42,749 nt of DNA from Rhizobium pisi (GTDB lineage: Bacteria > Pseudomonadota > Alphaproteobacteria > Rhizobiales > Rhizobiaceae), in assembly GCF_003938655.1 (NCBI RefSeq), contig NZ_RJJT01000037.1, positions 1 through 42,749 on the forward strand, in the 5' to 3' direction. Positions within the stretch are counted from its first letter, which is position 1, and each line of letters opens with the position of its first letter. The notes beneath the pieces were generated by a model. It was not told where the DNA came from and made no database searches. It saw only the letters and a program-made list of their open reading frames with translations. Both the position numbers and the translations under genes were made by a program. Positions 25,280-32,757 of the stretch are shown here, piece by piece.

Positions 25280-26557
25280 ATGGTGCGTCTTCCCCCCGTC
25301 ACCGAAAGCACCGACAGCATCGCCAACCGGATGGTGCATGACCTCGCCGCATTGAATTTCGAAGCGCCGCAGGCCGAGGCCCGTGCCGAGATCGGCAGGC
25401 GGGGGCGCGAACTCTGCCTCTATCCCGGCAAGCTCGGCTACGAGCTGCAGGAAGAACTCGACTTCCTCTCCAATCGGGCGATGGAACCGAACGTCTTCTT
25501 CTCCGGCCGTTTCCTCGCGCCCGCCATGCCGCGGCTTGAAGATCGGCAGGTAAACTTCGCCCTCATCCGTGACCATGGCGCCGGCCGCAGCCGAATGCGC
25601 TTCCTCATGCCGTTTTCGGTCGACAAGCCGGGCTTTGCCGTTGGCCCGTCGATCATCCGCGGCTGGTCGAACAGCTTCGGCCCGCTCGGCACGCCTCTTG
25701 TCGATGGCGAGGATGCCGCCGAGACCCTCGACAATTTCTTCGAGGGACTAACCACCCCGGATCTCAATCTGCCCAGCACGCTGGTTTTGCCGGATTTGAG
25801 GCTGAACGGCATCTTCGTGCGCATGGCCAAGGCCGTCGCGCTCAGCCGCAACCTGCCGCTCACCGTGACCAATCCGTACCTGCGCCCGATGCTGCAGAGT
25901 GAGGAAGAGGCGCCTGTCTATCTCGGCAAGACCGTCTCCTCCTCGCATATGCGCGAGATGCGCCGCCAGTGGCGCCTGCTGGAAGAACAGGGAACGGCGG
26001 TCTATGCCGTCGCGCGCCAGCCACGCGAAATCCACGTGCGCTTCGAGGAATTCCTGGCGATGGAGGCAGGCGGCTGGAAGGGCAAGCGCCGCAGCGCGCT
26101 CGTGACCGATCGCTATCACACCGCCTTTGCCCGCGAGGCCGTATCGAACCTTGCCGCCGTCGATGCGGTACGCATCCACACGATCGACCTCAACGGCAAG
26201 GCGATCGCCGCCATCGTCGTTCTGATGATGGGCGGCGAGGCCTATACCTGGAAGACCGCTTATGACGAGAATTATGCCCGCTATTCGCCGGGCAAGCTCT
26301 TGATGAGCGAACTCACCGAGTGGCATCTCGACGACGCCAACATTGTGCGCTCCGATTCCTGCGCCGTCTCGGACCATCCGATCATGAGCCGCTTCTGGCA
26401 GGAGCGCGAGGAAATGGGAACCTTGGTGATCGGCCTGACGCAGAACGGCGACCGCGATATGCGCCAGGTCGCCGCCCAGCTCCATATGTATCGCAGCACC
26501 CGCAACATGGCGAAGATGCTGCGCGAGAAGATCATGTCGCTCGCCGGCCGGGGCTAA
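25280..26557 (+). CDS. FemAB/CelD-like GNAT-fold acyltransferase
   Basis: 425-aa soluble protein whose C-terminal two thirds fit the 'Acetyltransf_6' fold shared by FemAB-type aminoacyl transferases and CelD/BcsL-like polysaccharide acetyltransferases. Supporting features: the HMREMRRQWRLLEEQG segment near residues 225-240, the FEEFLAMEAGGWKG motif near 252-265 that is typical of this family, and the late YSPGKLLMSEL motif near 337-347. It starts directly on the base after the flippase stop. By position it probably modifies a surface glycan or its lipid-linked precursor. Acyl donor and acceptor cannot be told from the sequence. Confidence 0.82.
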   Translation: MVRLPPVTESTDSIANRMVHDLAALNFEAPQAEARAEIGRRGRELCLYPGKLGYELQEELDFLSNRAMEPNVFFSGRFLAPAMPRLEDRQVNFALIRDHGAGRSRMRFLMPFSVDKPGFAVGPSIIRGWSNSFGPLGTPLVDGEDAAETLDNFFEGLTTPDLNLPSTLVLPDLRLNGIFVRMAKAVALSRNLPLTVTNPYLRPMLQSEEEAPVYLGKTVSSSHMREMRRQWRLLEEQGTAVYAVARQPREIHVRFEEFLAMEAGGWKGKRRSALVTDRYHTAFAREAVSNLAAVDAVRIHTIDLNGKAIAAIVVLMMGGEAYTWKTAYDENYARYSPGKLLMSELTEWHLDDANIVRSDSCAVSDHPIMSRFWQEREEMGTLVIGLTQNGDRDMRQVAAQLHMYRSTRNMAKMLREKIMSLAGRG

Positions 26558-28185
26558 CCTTCGGCCGCCGCCCTTTCGCGCAGCAGCCGGCGGATCACCT
26601 TGCCGGTGGTCGTCAATGGCAGGGAGTCGATGAATTCCACCTCGCGCGGATATTCATGCATCGAAAGCCGCATTTTCACCCATTCCCTGATATCCGTGGC
26701 CAGCGCCTCGCTTGGGGAATGGCCCGACGACAGCACGATATAGGCCTTGACGATCTCGGTGCGCACGGCATCGGGTTTGCCGATGGCGGCGGCAAGCTGC
26801 ACGGCCGGATGGCCGATCAGGCAATCCTCGATTTCGGCCGGGCCGATGCGATATCCCGACGAGGTGATGACGTCGTCGTCGCGGCCCTCGAAGGTGATGT
26901 AGCCGTCCGCGTCCTGCCGGCCGATATCGCCGGTCAGTAGCCAGCCCTTGACGAATTTCCGCTCGGTCGCCGCCGCATCGTTCCAATAGCCCAGGAACAT
27001 GACAGGGTCGGGACTGGCGATGGCGATCTGGCCGGGTTCCCCTACCGGCAATTCCTCGCCCGCTTCATCGACGATCGCGACGCGGTGTCCCGGCACCGTC
27101 CGGCCGATGGCGCCTGCCCTGGTCACGCCATAGGCAGCGCTCGACGAGAGCACGAAGTTGCATTCCGTCTGGCCGTAGAACTCGTTGACTGTGATGCCGA
27201 GCGTGCGCCGCGCCCATTCATATGTCTCGCGGCCAAGCGCCTCGCCGGCAGAACCGATAGTGCGCAGCACCAGGTCATATTTCGAACGCGGATCGGCAAC
27301 GGATCGCATCAGCCGCAGCGCCGTCGGCGGAATGAAGGCGTTGCGCACCTTCATCTCGGCCATGATCCTGTAGGCCATGTCGGCATCGAATTTCTGCGCC
27401 GGCGACGAGACCACGGGAACACCGAGCAGAAGGCTCGGCAGCAACGCATTGAGCAGCCCGCCCGCCCAGGCCCAGTCGGACGGCGTCCAGACCTTGTCAC
27501 CTTCTTTCGGAAAGCCCTCATGGGCAAACTGCATACCCGGAATATGGCCCGGCAGGACACGGTGACCATGCAGCGCGCCCTTGGGCGGCCCCGTCGTTCC
27601 CGACGTGAAAATCATCAGCGCCGGATCGTCCGGGCCAGTCTTGGCGACCTCGAAGACGGAGGGATGGGCATCCACCAGCTCGGAAAAAGCCAGTGCGTCC
27701 TTATTTTTCCCGTCGATGCTGACGACATGTTTCAGTATCGGCAGGCGATCGCGGATCTGCCGGATACGTTCCAGACCGAAGCCATTGGTGACGATGGCCG
27801 CCGTGCCTGCCGCCTTCAGCCGGTATTCCAGCGCCTCGACGCCGAAGAGCAGCGCCAGCGGCAGCGCGATCGCGCCCATCTTGTAGATCGCCACATGTGC
27901 GATCACCGTCTCGAAGGATTGCGGCAGGAGCAGCGCGACACGATCGCCGCGCTCGATTCCGAGCGAAACGAGTGCATTTGCGAAGGCCGAGGAACGGTCC
28001 GCGAGCGCGCGATAGCTCATCGTGCGATGATGGCCGTCCGGGCTGAAATGTTCGAGACAGACGCGCTCCGGCGCCCGGTCCGCCCAGTCGTCGCTGACGG
28101 CGCGGCCGATATTGAATTCCGCCGGAATCCGCCAGGAGAAATCGTGGTAGAGATCGTCATAACGATCATGGGACGGCAGTTGCAT
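26554..28185 (-). CDS. AMP-dependent acyl-CoA synthetase
   Basis: 543-aa ANL-superfamily ligase that activates a carboxylic acid as an acyl-adenylate and then as a CoA thioester. The ATP/AMP loop TSGTTGPPKG lies near residues 190-205, the FYGQTE motif near 335, the GDIGRQDADGY hinge near 420-435, and the catalytic Lys in TTGKVIRR near residue 528. The layout is like acetyl-CoA synthetase and medium-chain/aryl-CoA ligases; I cannot tell the acid. I start at the ATG at 28185 (MQLPSHDRYD). Its stop codon overlaps the stop of the convergent acyltransferase. It is divergent from the aldo/keto reductase. Confidence 0.9.
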   Translation of the reverse strand: MQLPSHDRYDDLYHDFSWRIPAEFNIGRAVSDDWADRAPERVCLEHFSPDGHHRTMSYRALADRSSAFANALVSLGIERGDRVALLLPQSFETVIAHVAIYKMGAIALPLALLFGVEALEYRLKAAGTAAIVTNGFGLERIRQIRDRLPILKHVVSIDGKNKDALAFSELVDAHPSVFEVAKTGPDDPALMIFTSGTTGPPKGALHGHRVLPGHIPGMQFAHEGFPKEGDKVWTPSDWAWAGGLLNALLPSLLLGVPVVSSPAQKFDADMAYRIMAEMKVRNAFIPPTALRLMRSVADPRSKYDLVLRTIGSAGEALGRETYEWARRTLGITVNEFYGQTECNFVLSSSAAYGVTRAGAIGRTVPGHRVAIVDEAGEELPVGEPGQIAIASPDPVMFLGYWNDAAATERKFVKGWLLTGDIGRQDADGYITFEGRDDDVITSSGYRIGPAEIEDCLIGHPAVQLAAAIGKPDAVRTEIVKAYIVLSSGHSPSEALATDIREWVKMRLSMHEYPREVEFIDSLPLTTTGKVIRRLLRERAAAEG

Positions 28186-28409
28186 GGTCGAGTTCCGGTA
28201 AAAATGCTGCACCAGCTAACACCCTGCGGCGCGGATGCGCAAGCCGGAGCCGAAAGCGGCAAAACATGAGCTCCGCTTCAACGCGATCACCCACCATTGC
28301 GCTCGTAGCAGCACAAATTCTTCGTTCTGCTCCCTGCGACTTTGTCGGTTCCGCACTAGATCATGCAAAGCCGCAGGGGGTGTCGTCAAATTCATCACGG
28401 AGACGTTTC

Positions 28410-29390
28410 ATGGAATACGCAAAATTCGGCAAGACCGGGCTCGAAGTCTCGAAAATCTGCCTGGGCTGCATGACCTTCGGCGATCCCGGCCGCGGTAACC
28501 ACGCCTGGAGCCTCAGGGAGGAGGATAGCCGGACGATCATCAAACAGGCGATCGACCTCGGCATCAATTTCCTCGACACGGCCAACACCTATTCCAACGG
28601 CTCCTCCGAGGAGATCGTCGGTCGCGCCATCCGGGACTTCGCCAAGCGCGAGGACATCGTGCTGGCGACCAAAGTGTTCAACCGCATGCGGCCGGGGCCA
28701 AATGGCGCAGGCCTGTCGCGCAAGGCAATCTTCGACGAGATCGATAACAGCCTGCGACGGCTCGGCACAGATTATGTCGATCTCTACCAGATCCACCGTT
28801 TCGACTACACGACGCCGATCGAGGAAACGCTGGAAGCGCTGCACGACGTGGTCAAAGCGGGCAAGGCGCGATATATCGGCGCCTCCTCCATGTATGCTTG
28901 GCAGTTTGCCAAGGCGCTCTACGTTTCCAGGCTGAACGGCTGGACTGAATTCGTCAGCATGCAGGACCACCTGAACCTGCTCTACCGCGAGGAAGAGCGT
29001 GAAATGCTGCCGCTCTGCGAAGACCAGAAGATCGCCGTCATTCCCTGGAGCCCGCTCGCCCGCGGCCGCCTGACCCGTGACTGGGACGAGACGACCGCGC
29101 GCAGCGAAACCGACGAATTCGGCAAGACGCTCTACACGCAATCCATCGACGTCGACCGCAGGATCGTCGAAGCGGTGGCACAGATCGCCAAGGCCCGCGA
29201 CATCTCCCGCGCCCAGGTTGCGACCGCCTGGATCCTGCAGAAGAGCGCGGTCACGGCCCCGATCATCGGCGCCTCCAAACCAAACCATCTCAAGGCCGCC
29301 GTTGCCTCGCTGTCTGTCAAGCTGACAGCCGAGGAAGTGGCGGCACTGGAAGCACCCTACATCCCGCATGCTATCGCCGGCTTTAAATAA
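28410..29390 (+). CDS. Aldo/keto reductase
   Basis: 326-aa NADPH-dependent oxidoreductase with a TIM-barrel fold. The catalytic tetrad residues are visible: D56, Y61 (DTANTYSNG), K88 (LATKV) and the His in QIHRFD near residue 129. The C-terminal GASKPNHL segment binds the cofactor phosphate. It looks like the YajO/AKR11-type branch acting on small aldehydes. The ATG at 28410 has ACGGAG before it; the longer open frame back to 28266 has no site. Single gene, ending in a hairpin shared with the convergent tetR gene. Confidence 0.92.
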   Translation: MEYAKFGKTGLEVSKICLGCMTFGDPGRGNHAWSLREEDSRTIIKQAIDLGINFLDTANTYSNGSSEEIVGRAIRDFAKREDIVLATKVFNRMRPGPNGAGLSRKAIFDEIDNSLRRLGTDYVDLYQIHRFDYTTPIEETLEALHDVVKAGKARYIGASSMYAWQFAKALYVSRLNGWTEFVSMQDHLNLLYREEEREMLPLCEDQKIAVIPWSPLARGRLTRDWDETTARSETDEFGKTLYTQSIDVDRRIVEAVAQIAKARDISRAQVATAWILQKSAVTAPIIGASKPNHLKAAVASLSVKLTAEEVAALEAPYIPHAIAGFK

Positions 29391-29409
29391 TTCGCCGGCC
29401 GAGACCACG

Positions 29410-29440
29410 CGCAGAAGGAGATCGAACATCACCTTCTGCG
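29410..29440. terminator. Hairpin between convergent AKR and tetR genes
   Basis: Perfect 9-bp arms CGCAGAAGG (29410-29418) and CCTTCTGCG (29432-29440) with a 13-nt loop, in the 57-base gap between the two stop codons. There is little T tract on either side, so termination efficiency is uncertain. Confidence 0.55.
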
Positions 29441-29447
29441 ATTGAGC

Positions 29448-30026
29448 TTATGTCCGGGTGCCGGGATCGAGTTGCCGGCGCATCGTCACCAGAAACTGCT
29501 CGGCAAGCGCCCTGTCCTCGACCGCGCGGGCAAGAATGACGGCGCCCATCATCGATGAAAGCGTTGTGGCGGCATTGGCGCGGCGCTCTTCTTCACTCCC
29601 GCCCGGAACGATGTCGGCGAGCGTGTCGACCAACACCGATAGCCCGTCGCTGAAAACCTCACGCACCGCGCCGCGGCTGCGGCTCACCTCCTGGATCAGC
29701 GTTGCGAAAACGCAGCTGCCGCCCGGGTCATCGACGGTGCGCCAGTGGATGTAATGGTCGAGAAGCGCCTGCAACGGCCGCTCCGGCGATTCGGCGATAT
29801 GCTCCTTCCAGCGCTCTTCCACCCTGTCGATCAGCTTGCGGCTGACCTCGAGCGCCAGGTCGTCCTTCGAGTTGAAGTGGCCGTAAAAGCCGCCATGCGT
29901 CAGTCCCGCCGCCTTCATGATGTCAGCAACGCCGACACCGTCGAAACCGTTCTCGCGGAAAAGCACGCCGGCAACGCTCAGGATCTTCTCGCGGTTTTCG
30001 GCAAATTTCTCGCGGCTGACCCGCAT
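29448..30026 (-). CDS. TetR/AcrR family repressor
   Basis: 192-aa regulator. The helix-turn-helix covers about residues 8-55: ILSVAGVLFRENGF, then GVGVADIMKAAGLTHGGFYGHF and SKDDL, all standard for the family. The C-terminal ligand-binding domain is helical. I start at the ATG at 30026 (MRVSREKFAE) with TGGAGA before it; the longer frame runs through the promoter region. It is divergent from the MFS transporter and two palindromes lie between, so it very likely represses the transporter and itself. The inducer is unknown. Confidence 0.92.
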   Translation of the reverse strand: MRVSREKFAENREKILSVAGVLFRENGFDGVGVADIMKAAGLTHGGFYGHFNSKDDLALEVSRKLIDRVEERWKEHIAESPERPLQALLDHYIHWRTVDDPGGSCVFATLIQEVSRSRGAVREVFSDGLSVLVDTLADIVPGGSEEERRANAATTLSSMMGAVILARAVEDRALAEQFLVTMRRQLDPGTRT

Positions 30027-30048
30027 TGTCGTCTCCAGAAATAGTCGC

Positions 30049-30054
30049 TTGACA
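30049..30054 (+). promoter_or_regulatory. -35 element in the tetR/MFS gap
   Basis: A consensus TTGACA reads towards the MFS gene. The matching -10 is weak (around 30073-30079), and it falls at the end of the first palindrome, so repressor binding there would block it. Confidence 0.4.
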
Positions 30055-30060
30055 AAATAT

Positions 30061-30074
30061 ATGACGTCCATCAT
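30061..30074. promoter_or_regulatory. Putative TetR operator, imperfect copy
   Basis: ATGACGTCCATCAT agrees at 11 of 14 positions with the perfect palindrome at 30090-30103 and keeps the outer half-site bases. Centre-to-centre distance is 29 bases. Confidence 0.5.
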
Positions 30075-30089
30075 CAATAGGCAAGAAAT

Positions 30090-30103
30090 ATGATGATCAT
30101 CAT
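30090..30103. promoter_or_regulatory. Putative TetR operator, perfect palindrome
   Basis: ATGATGATCATCAT is its own reverse complement over all 14 bases. It lies between the divergent tetR and MFS genes, the usual place for a TetR operator. That this TetR binds it is inferred from position. Confidence 0.65.
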
Positions 30104-30153
30104 GTAAATCGCTCCCGTATCTTCCCGAAGCTGAATTTCAACGGATTGTGCTC

Positions 30154-31449
30154 ATGGTTTCCACAGCCCTCGCCTCCTCCCTTGCCCGGCGCAACATCCA
30201 TTACGGCTGGGTCGTCGTCGCAGCCACCTTCCTCACCATGCTGGTGACGGCGGGCGCCATGGGTGCCCCCGGCGTTCTCATCAAACCTCTGCAGGACGAA
30301 TTCGGCTGGGAAACGTCACAGATTTCCTCCGCGCTTGCGATCCGTCTGATTCTTTTCGGTTTCATGGGTCCGTTCGCCGCCGCCTTCATGAATTATTTCG
30401 GCGTCCGCAAGGTCATCGTCTTTGCGCTTGCGCTGATCGGTGCAGGCTTCATCGGTTCGCTGTTCATGACCACGCTGTGGCAGTTGCTGCTGCTCTGGGG
30501 CATCGTGGTCGGCTTCGGCACCGGCCTGACGGCCATGGTGCTCGCCGCGACGGTCTCCTCCCGCTGGTTCACCAAGCACCGCGGCCTCGTCGTCGGCATG
30601 CTTTCGGCAAGCTCGGCCACCGGCCAACTCGTCTTTCTGCCGCTGATGGCCGAGTTGACGGAACGCTACGGCTGGCGCTCGACGGTATTTTTCGTGTGCG
30701 CCATGATCATGGTCGCAGCCCTTGCCGTGCTGGCTTTCATGCGCGACCGCCCGGCCGACCTCAACTTGCCGGCTCTTGGCGAAACACACGTGACGCCACC
30801 GCCGGCAAGCACCTCGCTCGGCGTCGCGCTGATGACGCCAATCACCGTCCTCAGGGAAATCTCGACGACCTCGACCTTCTGGATCCTCTTCGCCACCTTT
30901 TACATCTGCGGCCTCAGCACCAACGGCCTGATCCAGACGCATTTCGTCACCCTCTGCGGCGATTTTGGCATTGTCCCGGTGGCCGCCGCCAGCGTTCTCG
31001 CCGTCATGGGCATTTTCGATTTCTTCGGCACGATCGGCTCCGGCTGGCTGTCCGACCGGTTCGACAATCGCTGGCTGTTGTTCTGGTATTACGGCCTGCG
31101 CGGCCTCTCCCTGCTCTACCTGCCCTTTAGCAATTTCAACTTTTACGGCCTCTCCATCTTCGCTGTCTTCTACGGCCTCGACTGGATCGCGACCGTGCCG
31201 CCGACCGTCAAGATCGCTGCCGACCGCTTCGGCCGTGAAAAGGTCGGCCTCGTCTTCGGCTGGGTCTTTGCCGGCCATCAGCTGGGAGCCGCCACCGCCG
31301 CCTACGGGGCAGGGCTTTCACGCACGGAGCTTTCGAGCTATCTGCCCGCCTTCTTCGTCGCCGGCGCCTTCTGCCTACTGGCTTCAATCCTGGCGATTAC
31401 GCTGAAGAAGTCCGGCCTGACCAATCCCGTGCCGGCCGCCGCCCATTGA
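30154..31449 (+). CDS. MFS transporter (oxalate/formate or monocarboxylate antiporter-like)
   Basis: 431-aa membrane protein with about 12 helices in two sets of six, separated by a loop near residues 200-225. The start of the first helix (HYGWVVVAATF) and the GAMGAPGVLIKPLQDEFGW segment are typical of the OFA/monocarboxylate branch of the major facilitator superfamily. I use the ATG at 30154; a GTG at 30148 is possible. It is divergent from a TetR repressor, which suggests substrate-induced uptake or efflux. Substrate unknown. It ends in a 10-bp hairpin. Confidence 0.9.
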   Translation: MVSTALASSLARRNIHYGWVVVAATFLTMLVTAGAMGAPGVLIKPLQDEFGWETSQISSALAIRLILFGFMGPFAAAFMNYFGVRKVIVFALALIGAGFIGSLFMTTLWQLLLLWGIVVGFGTGLTAMVLAATVSSRWFTKHRGLVVGMLSASSATGQLVFLPLMAELTERYGWRSTVFFVCAMIMVAALAVLAFMRDRPADLNLPALGETHVTPPPASTSLGVALMTPITVLREISTTSTFWILFATFYICGLSTNGLIQTHFVTLCGDFGIVPVAAASVLAVMGIFDFFGTIGSGWLSDRFDNRWLLFWYYGLRGLSLLYLPFSNFNFYGLSIFAVFYGLDWIATVPPTVKIAADRFGREKVGLVFGWVFAGHQLGAATAAYGAGLSRTELSSYLPAFFVAGAFCLLASILAITLKKSGLTNPVPAAAH

Positions 31450-31457
31450 GATCAAAC

Positions 31458-31488
31458 GAGATCCGGCCTCGAAACGAAGCCGGATCTC
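31458..31488 (+). terminator. Hairpin after the MFS gene
   Basis: Perfect 10-bp stem GAGATCCGGC/GCCGGATCTC with an 11-nt loop, 9 bases past the stop codon. It has only a short T stretch after it. Confidence 0.6.
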
Positions 31489-31525
31489 TTCAACCGGATC
31501 AGCCGGATAACTTCGCCCAACCGTC

Positions 31526-31554
31526 TTGCGCGCGCGGGCGCTCGCATGTTAGAC
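31526..31554 (+). promoter_or_regulatory. Promoter of tRNA-Leu
   Basis: TTGCGC (31526-31531), a 17-nt GC-rich spacer, and TTAGAC (31549-31554) preceded by TG. Transcription would begin about 15 bases before the mature tRNA. Confidence 0.5.
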
Positions 31555-31576
31555 AGCCGCCCGGTCTGTATCCGTT

Positions 31577-31661
31577 GCCCCATTGGCGGAATTGGTAGAC
31601 GCGCTCGACTCAAAATCGAGTTTCGAAAGAAGTGCTGGTTCGACCCCGGCATGGGGCACCA
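31577..31661 (+). tRNA. tRNA-Leu, anticodon CAA
   Basis: 85 nt including an encoded CCA. Acceptor stem GCCCCAT pairs with ATGGGGC. The anticodon stem CTCGA/TCGAG (31604-31608 and 31616-31620) encloses loop CTCAAAA, so the anticodon is CAA at 31611-31613, reading UUG. There is a long variable arm with a TTC/GAA stem, as in class II tRNAs, and a T arm GCTGG/CCGGC with loop TTCGACC. No intron and no mismatch in the acceptor stem. Confidence 0.97.
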
Positions 31662-31801
31662 GCCTTCGCTCTGCGAGCTTTGGCTCGGCAGGCAGACGAG
31701 AGCAGCTAAGCGGAAAACCATCGCGCCGTAGTACCGCCGGAAACGAAGGCGGACTGGTCGGATGGTGCGCCGGTTAGCTGCGCCATCACGTCCAGCTAAA
31801 A

Positions 31802-32089
31802 CTACTTATTCTTCAACAGCCACATCTTGCCGGCCATCGTGATGCCGTAGACGTCTTTTGATCCGTCGTCATCCAGATGGCGCCGTTCGAGGAAACCAGG
31901 CTCCTTCAACTCGCCCAACGTCTTGGCGGTGACCGATTTCACTTTCTGGGGACGTTCTTTCCACCGGTCGGTTTTTGCGTAGGTCACCGTCGCGTTCTGG
32001 TGCGTCCACTTGTTGGCCGGCTGGGGATAAAGATCTCCATCCCGGGCGAGTTTGAGTGCGGCGATCTGGGACGGGGTAAGCTCAATCAT
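31802..32089 (-). CDS. Small soluble protein of unknown function
   Basis: 95-aa protein I do not recognise. I start at the ATG at 32089 (MIELTPSQIAAL), where the protein begins to look ordered and AGGATT lies upstream; the longer frame to 32224 is doubtful. The N-terminal ALKLARDGDLYPQ and the C-terminal KDVYGITMAGKMWLL segments, separated by VKSVTAKTLGELKEPGFLERR, have the spacing of a small winged-helix domain (recognition helix, then a beta wing). It is short, charged and has no signal peptide. Base composition is less GC-rich than its neighbours. It lies beside tRNA-Leu. Confidence 0.65.
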   Translation of the reverse strand: MIELTPSQIAALKLARDGDLYPQPANKWTHQNATVTYAKTDRWKERPQKVKSVTAKTLGELKEPGFLERRHLDDDGSKDVYGITMAGKMWLLKNK

Positions 32090-32205
32090 GCTGAAAAATC
32101 CTGTGCGGGAGGTCTTTGCGCTGGGAACGCGCTTTACCAAAGGCGTGCTCATAACATCGAAAATCGATTTCCACCACCGCATCGATATGTCAGCGCCTGA
32201 AAGGC

Positions 32206-32235
32206 GAAAACCCGGCTCGCACAAGAACCGGGCTT
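32206..32235 (-). terminator. Terminator of the small secreted protein gene
   Basis: On the minus strand a stem of CCCGG with CCGGG, extended through one mismatch, is followed by TTTT. It lies about 25 bases past the stop of the gene at 32257. Confidence 0.65.
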
Positions 32236-32256
32236 CGTCATTGTAGCATATATCCG

Positions 32257-32544
32257 TCAGTAGCAGCGGCGGACCGTCTTGGTCACCTCGCCTTCGTCGG
32301 TCTGGCGGGTGACGCTCCTGGTTTCGCAGCCGTCATCGCGATAGCGGCGGTGATCGCGTTCGCGCACCGCGCCGAAGGTGATGCCGCGTTCGCTGATGGT
32401 GACGCCGGGTCGTACCCGCTCAGGGCGATAGCCGTCATCATCATAGGAACGCTCCCTGACATAGACGCTGTCGGCGAGAGCAGGCGCGGCAAACGAGCAG
32501 GCGGCAAGGGCCGCCAAGGTACAGTTCAGGATGATCTTTCGCAT
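32257..32544 (-). CDS. Small secreted Arg/Asp-rich protein, unknown function
   Basis: 95-aa exported protein. A signal peptide is clear at residues 1-24 (MRKIILNC, hydrophobic core, cleavage near ALA-DS); the Cys residues at 8 and 15 lie inside it, and I do not see a proper lipobox. The mature part is rich in Arg, Asp and Tyr. It has two cysteines near the end, in GCETRSVTR and VRRCY, likely to form one disulfide and a small loop. The start at 32544 has a very strong GGAGAAGGAG site. This kind of short CxTxxV...C protein is common in rhizobia, but I know no function. Confidence 0.75.
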   Translation of the reverse strand: MRKIILNCTLAALAACSFAAPALADSVYVRERSYDDDGYRPERVRPGVTISERGITFGAVRERDHRRYRDDGCETRSVTRQTDEGEVTKTVRRCY

Positions 32545-32757
32545 CTTATTTCTCCTTCTCCTTGAAGAGGCAACGAGACAGACCGAAAGTGGTTCCAATA
32601 TCGGCGGGGCGCCGTTCGCGCGGGGGGTGGAGCGAGGCCGCAATCCGTTTGCGACCGACCGAGCCTCTAAAACAGCGTTCCCATCACCCAAATCAACTGT
32701 TTAATTTTGCTTGCGCTTCGTACAAAGTGGCCGCCGTCATCACAGGAAGAGGCAGAC

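Noticed and set aside
31662..31801. Possible attachment-site repeat after tRNA-Leu
   Set aside because: No second copy of the tRNA 3' end was found downstream and there is no integrase gene.
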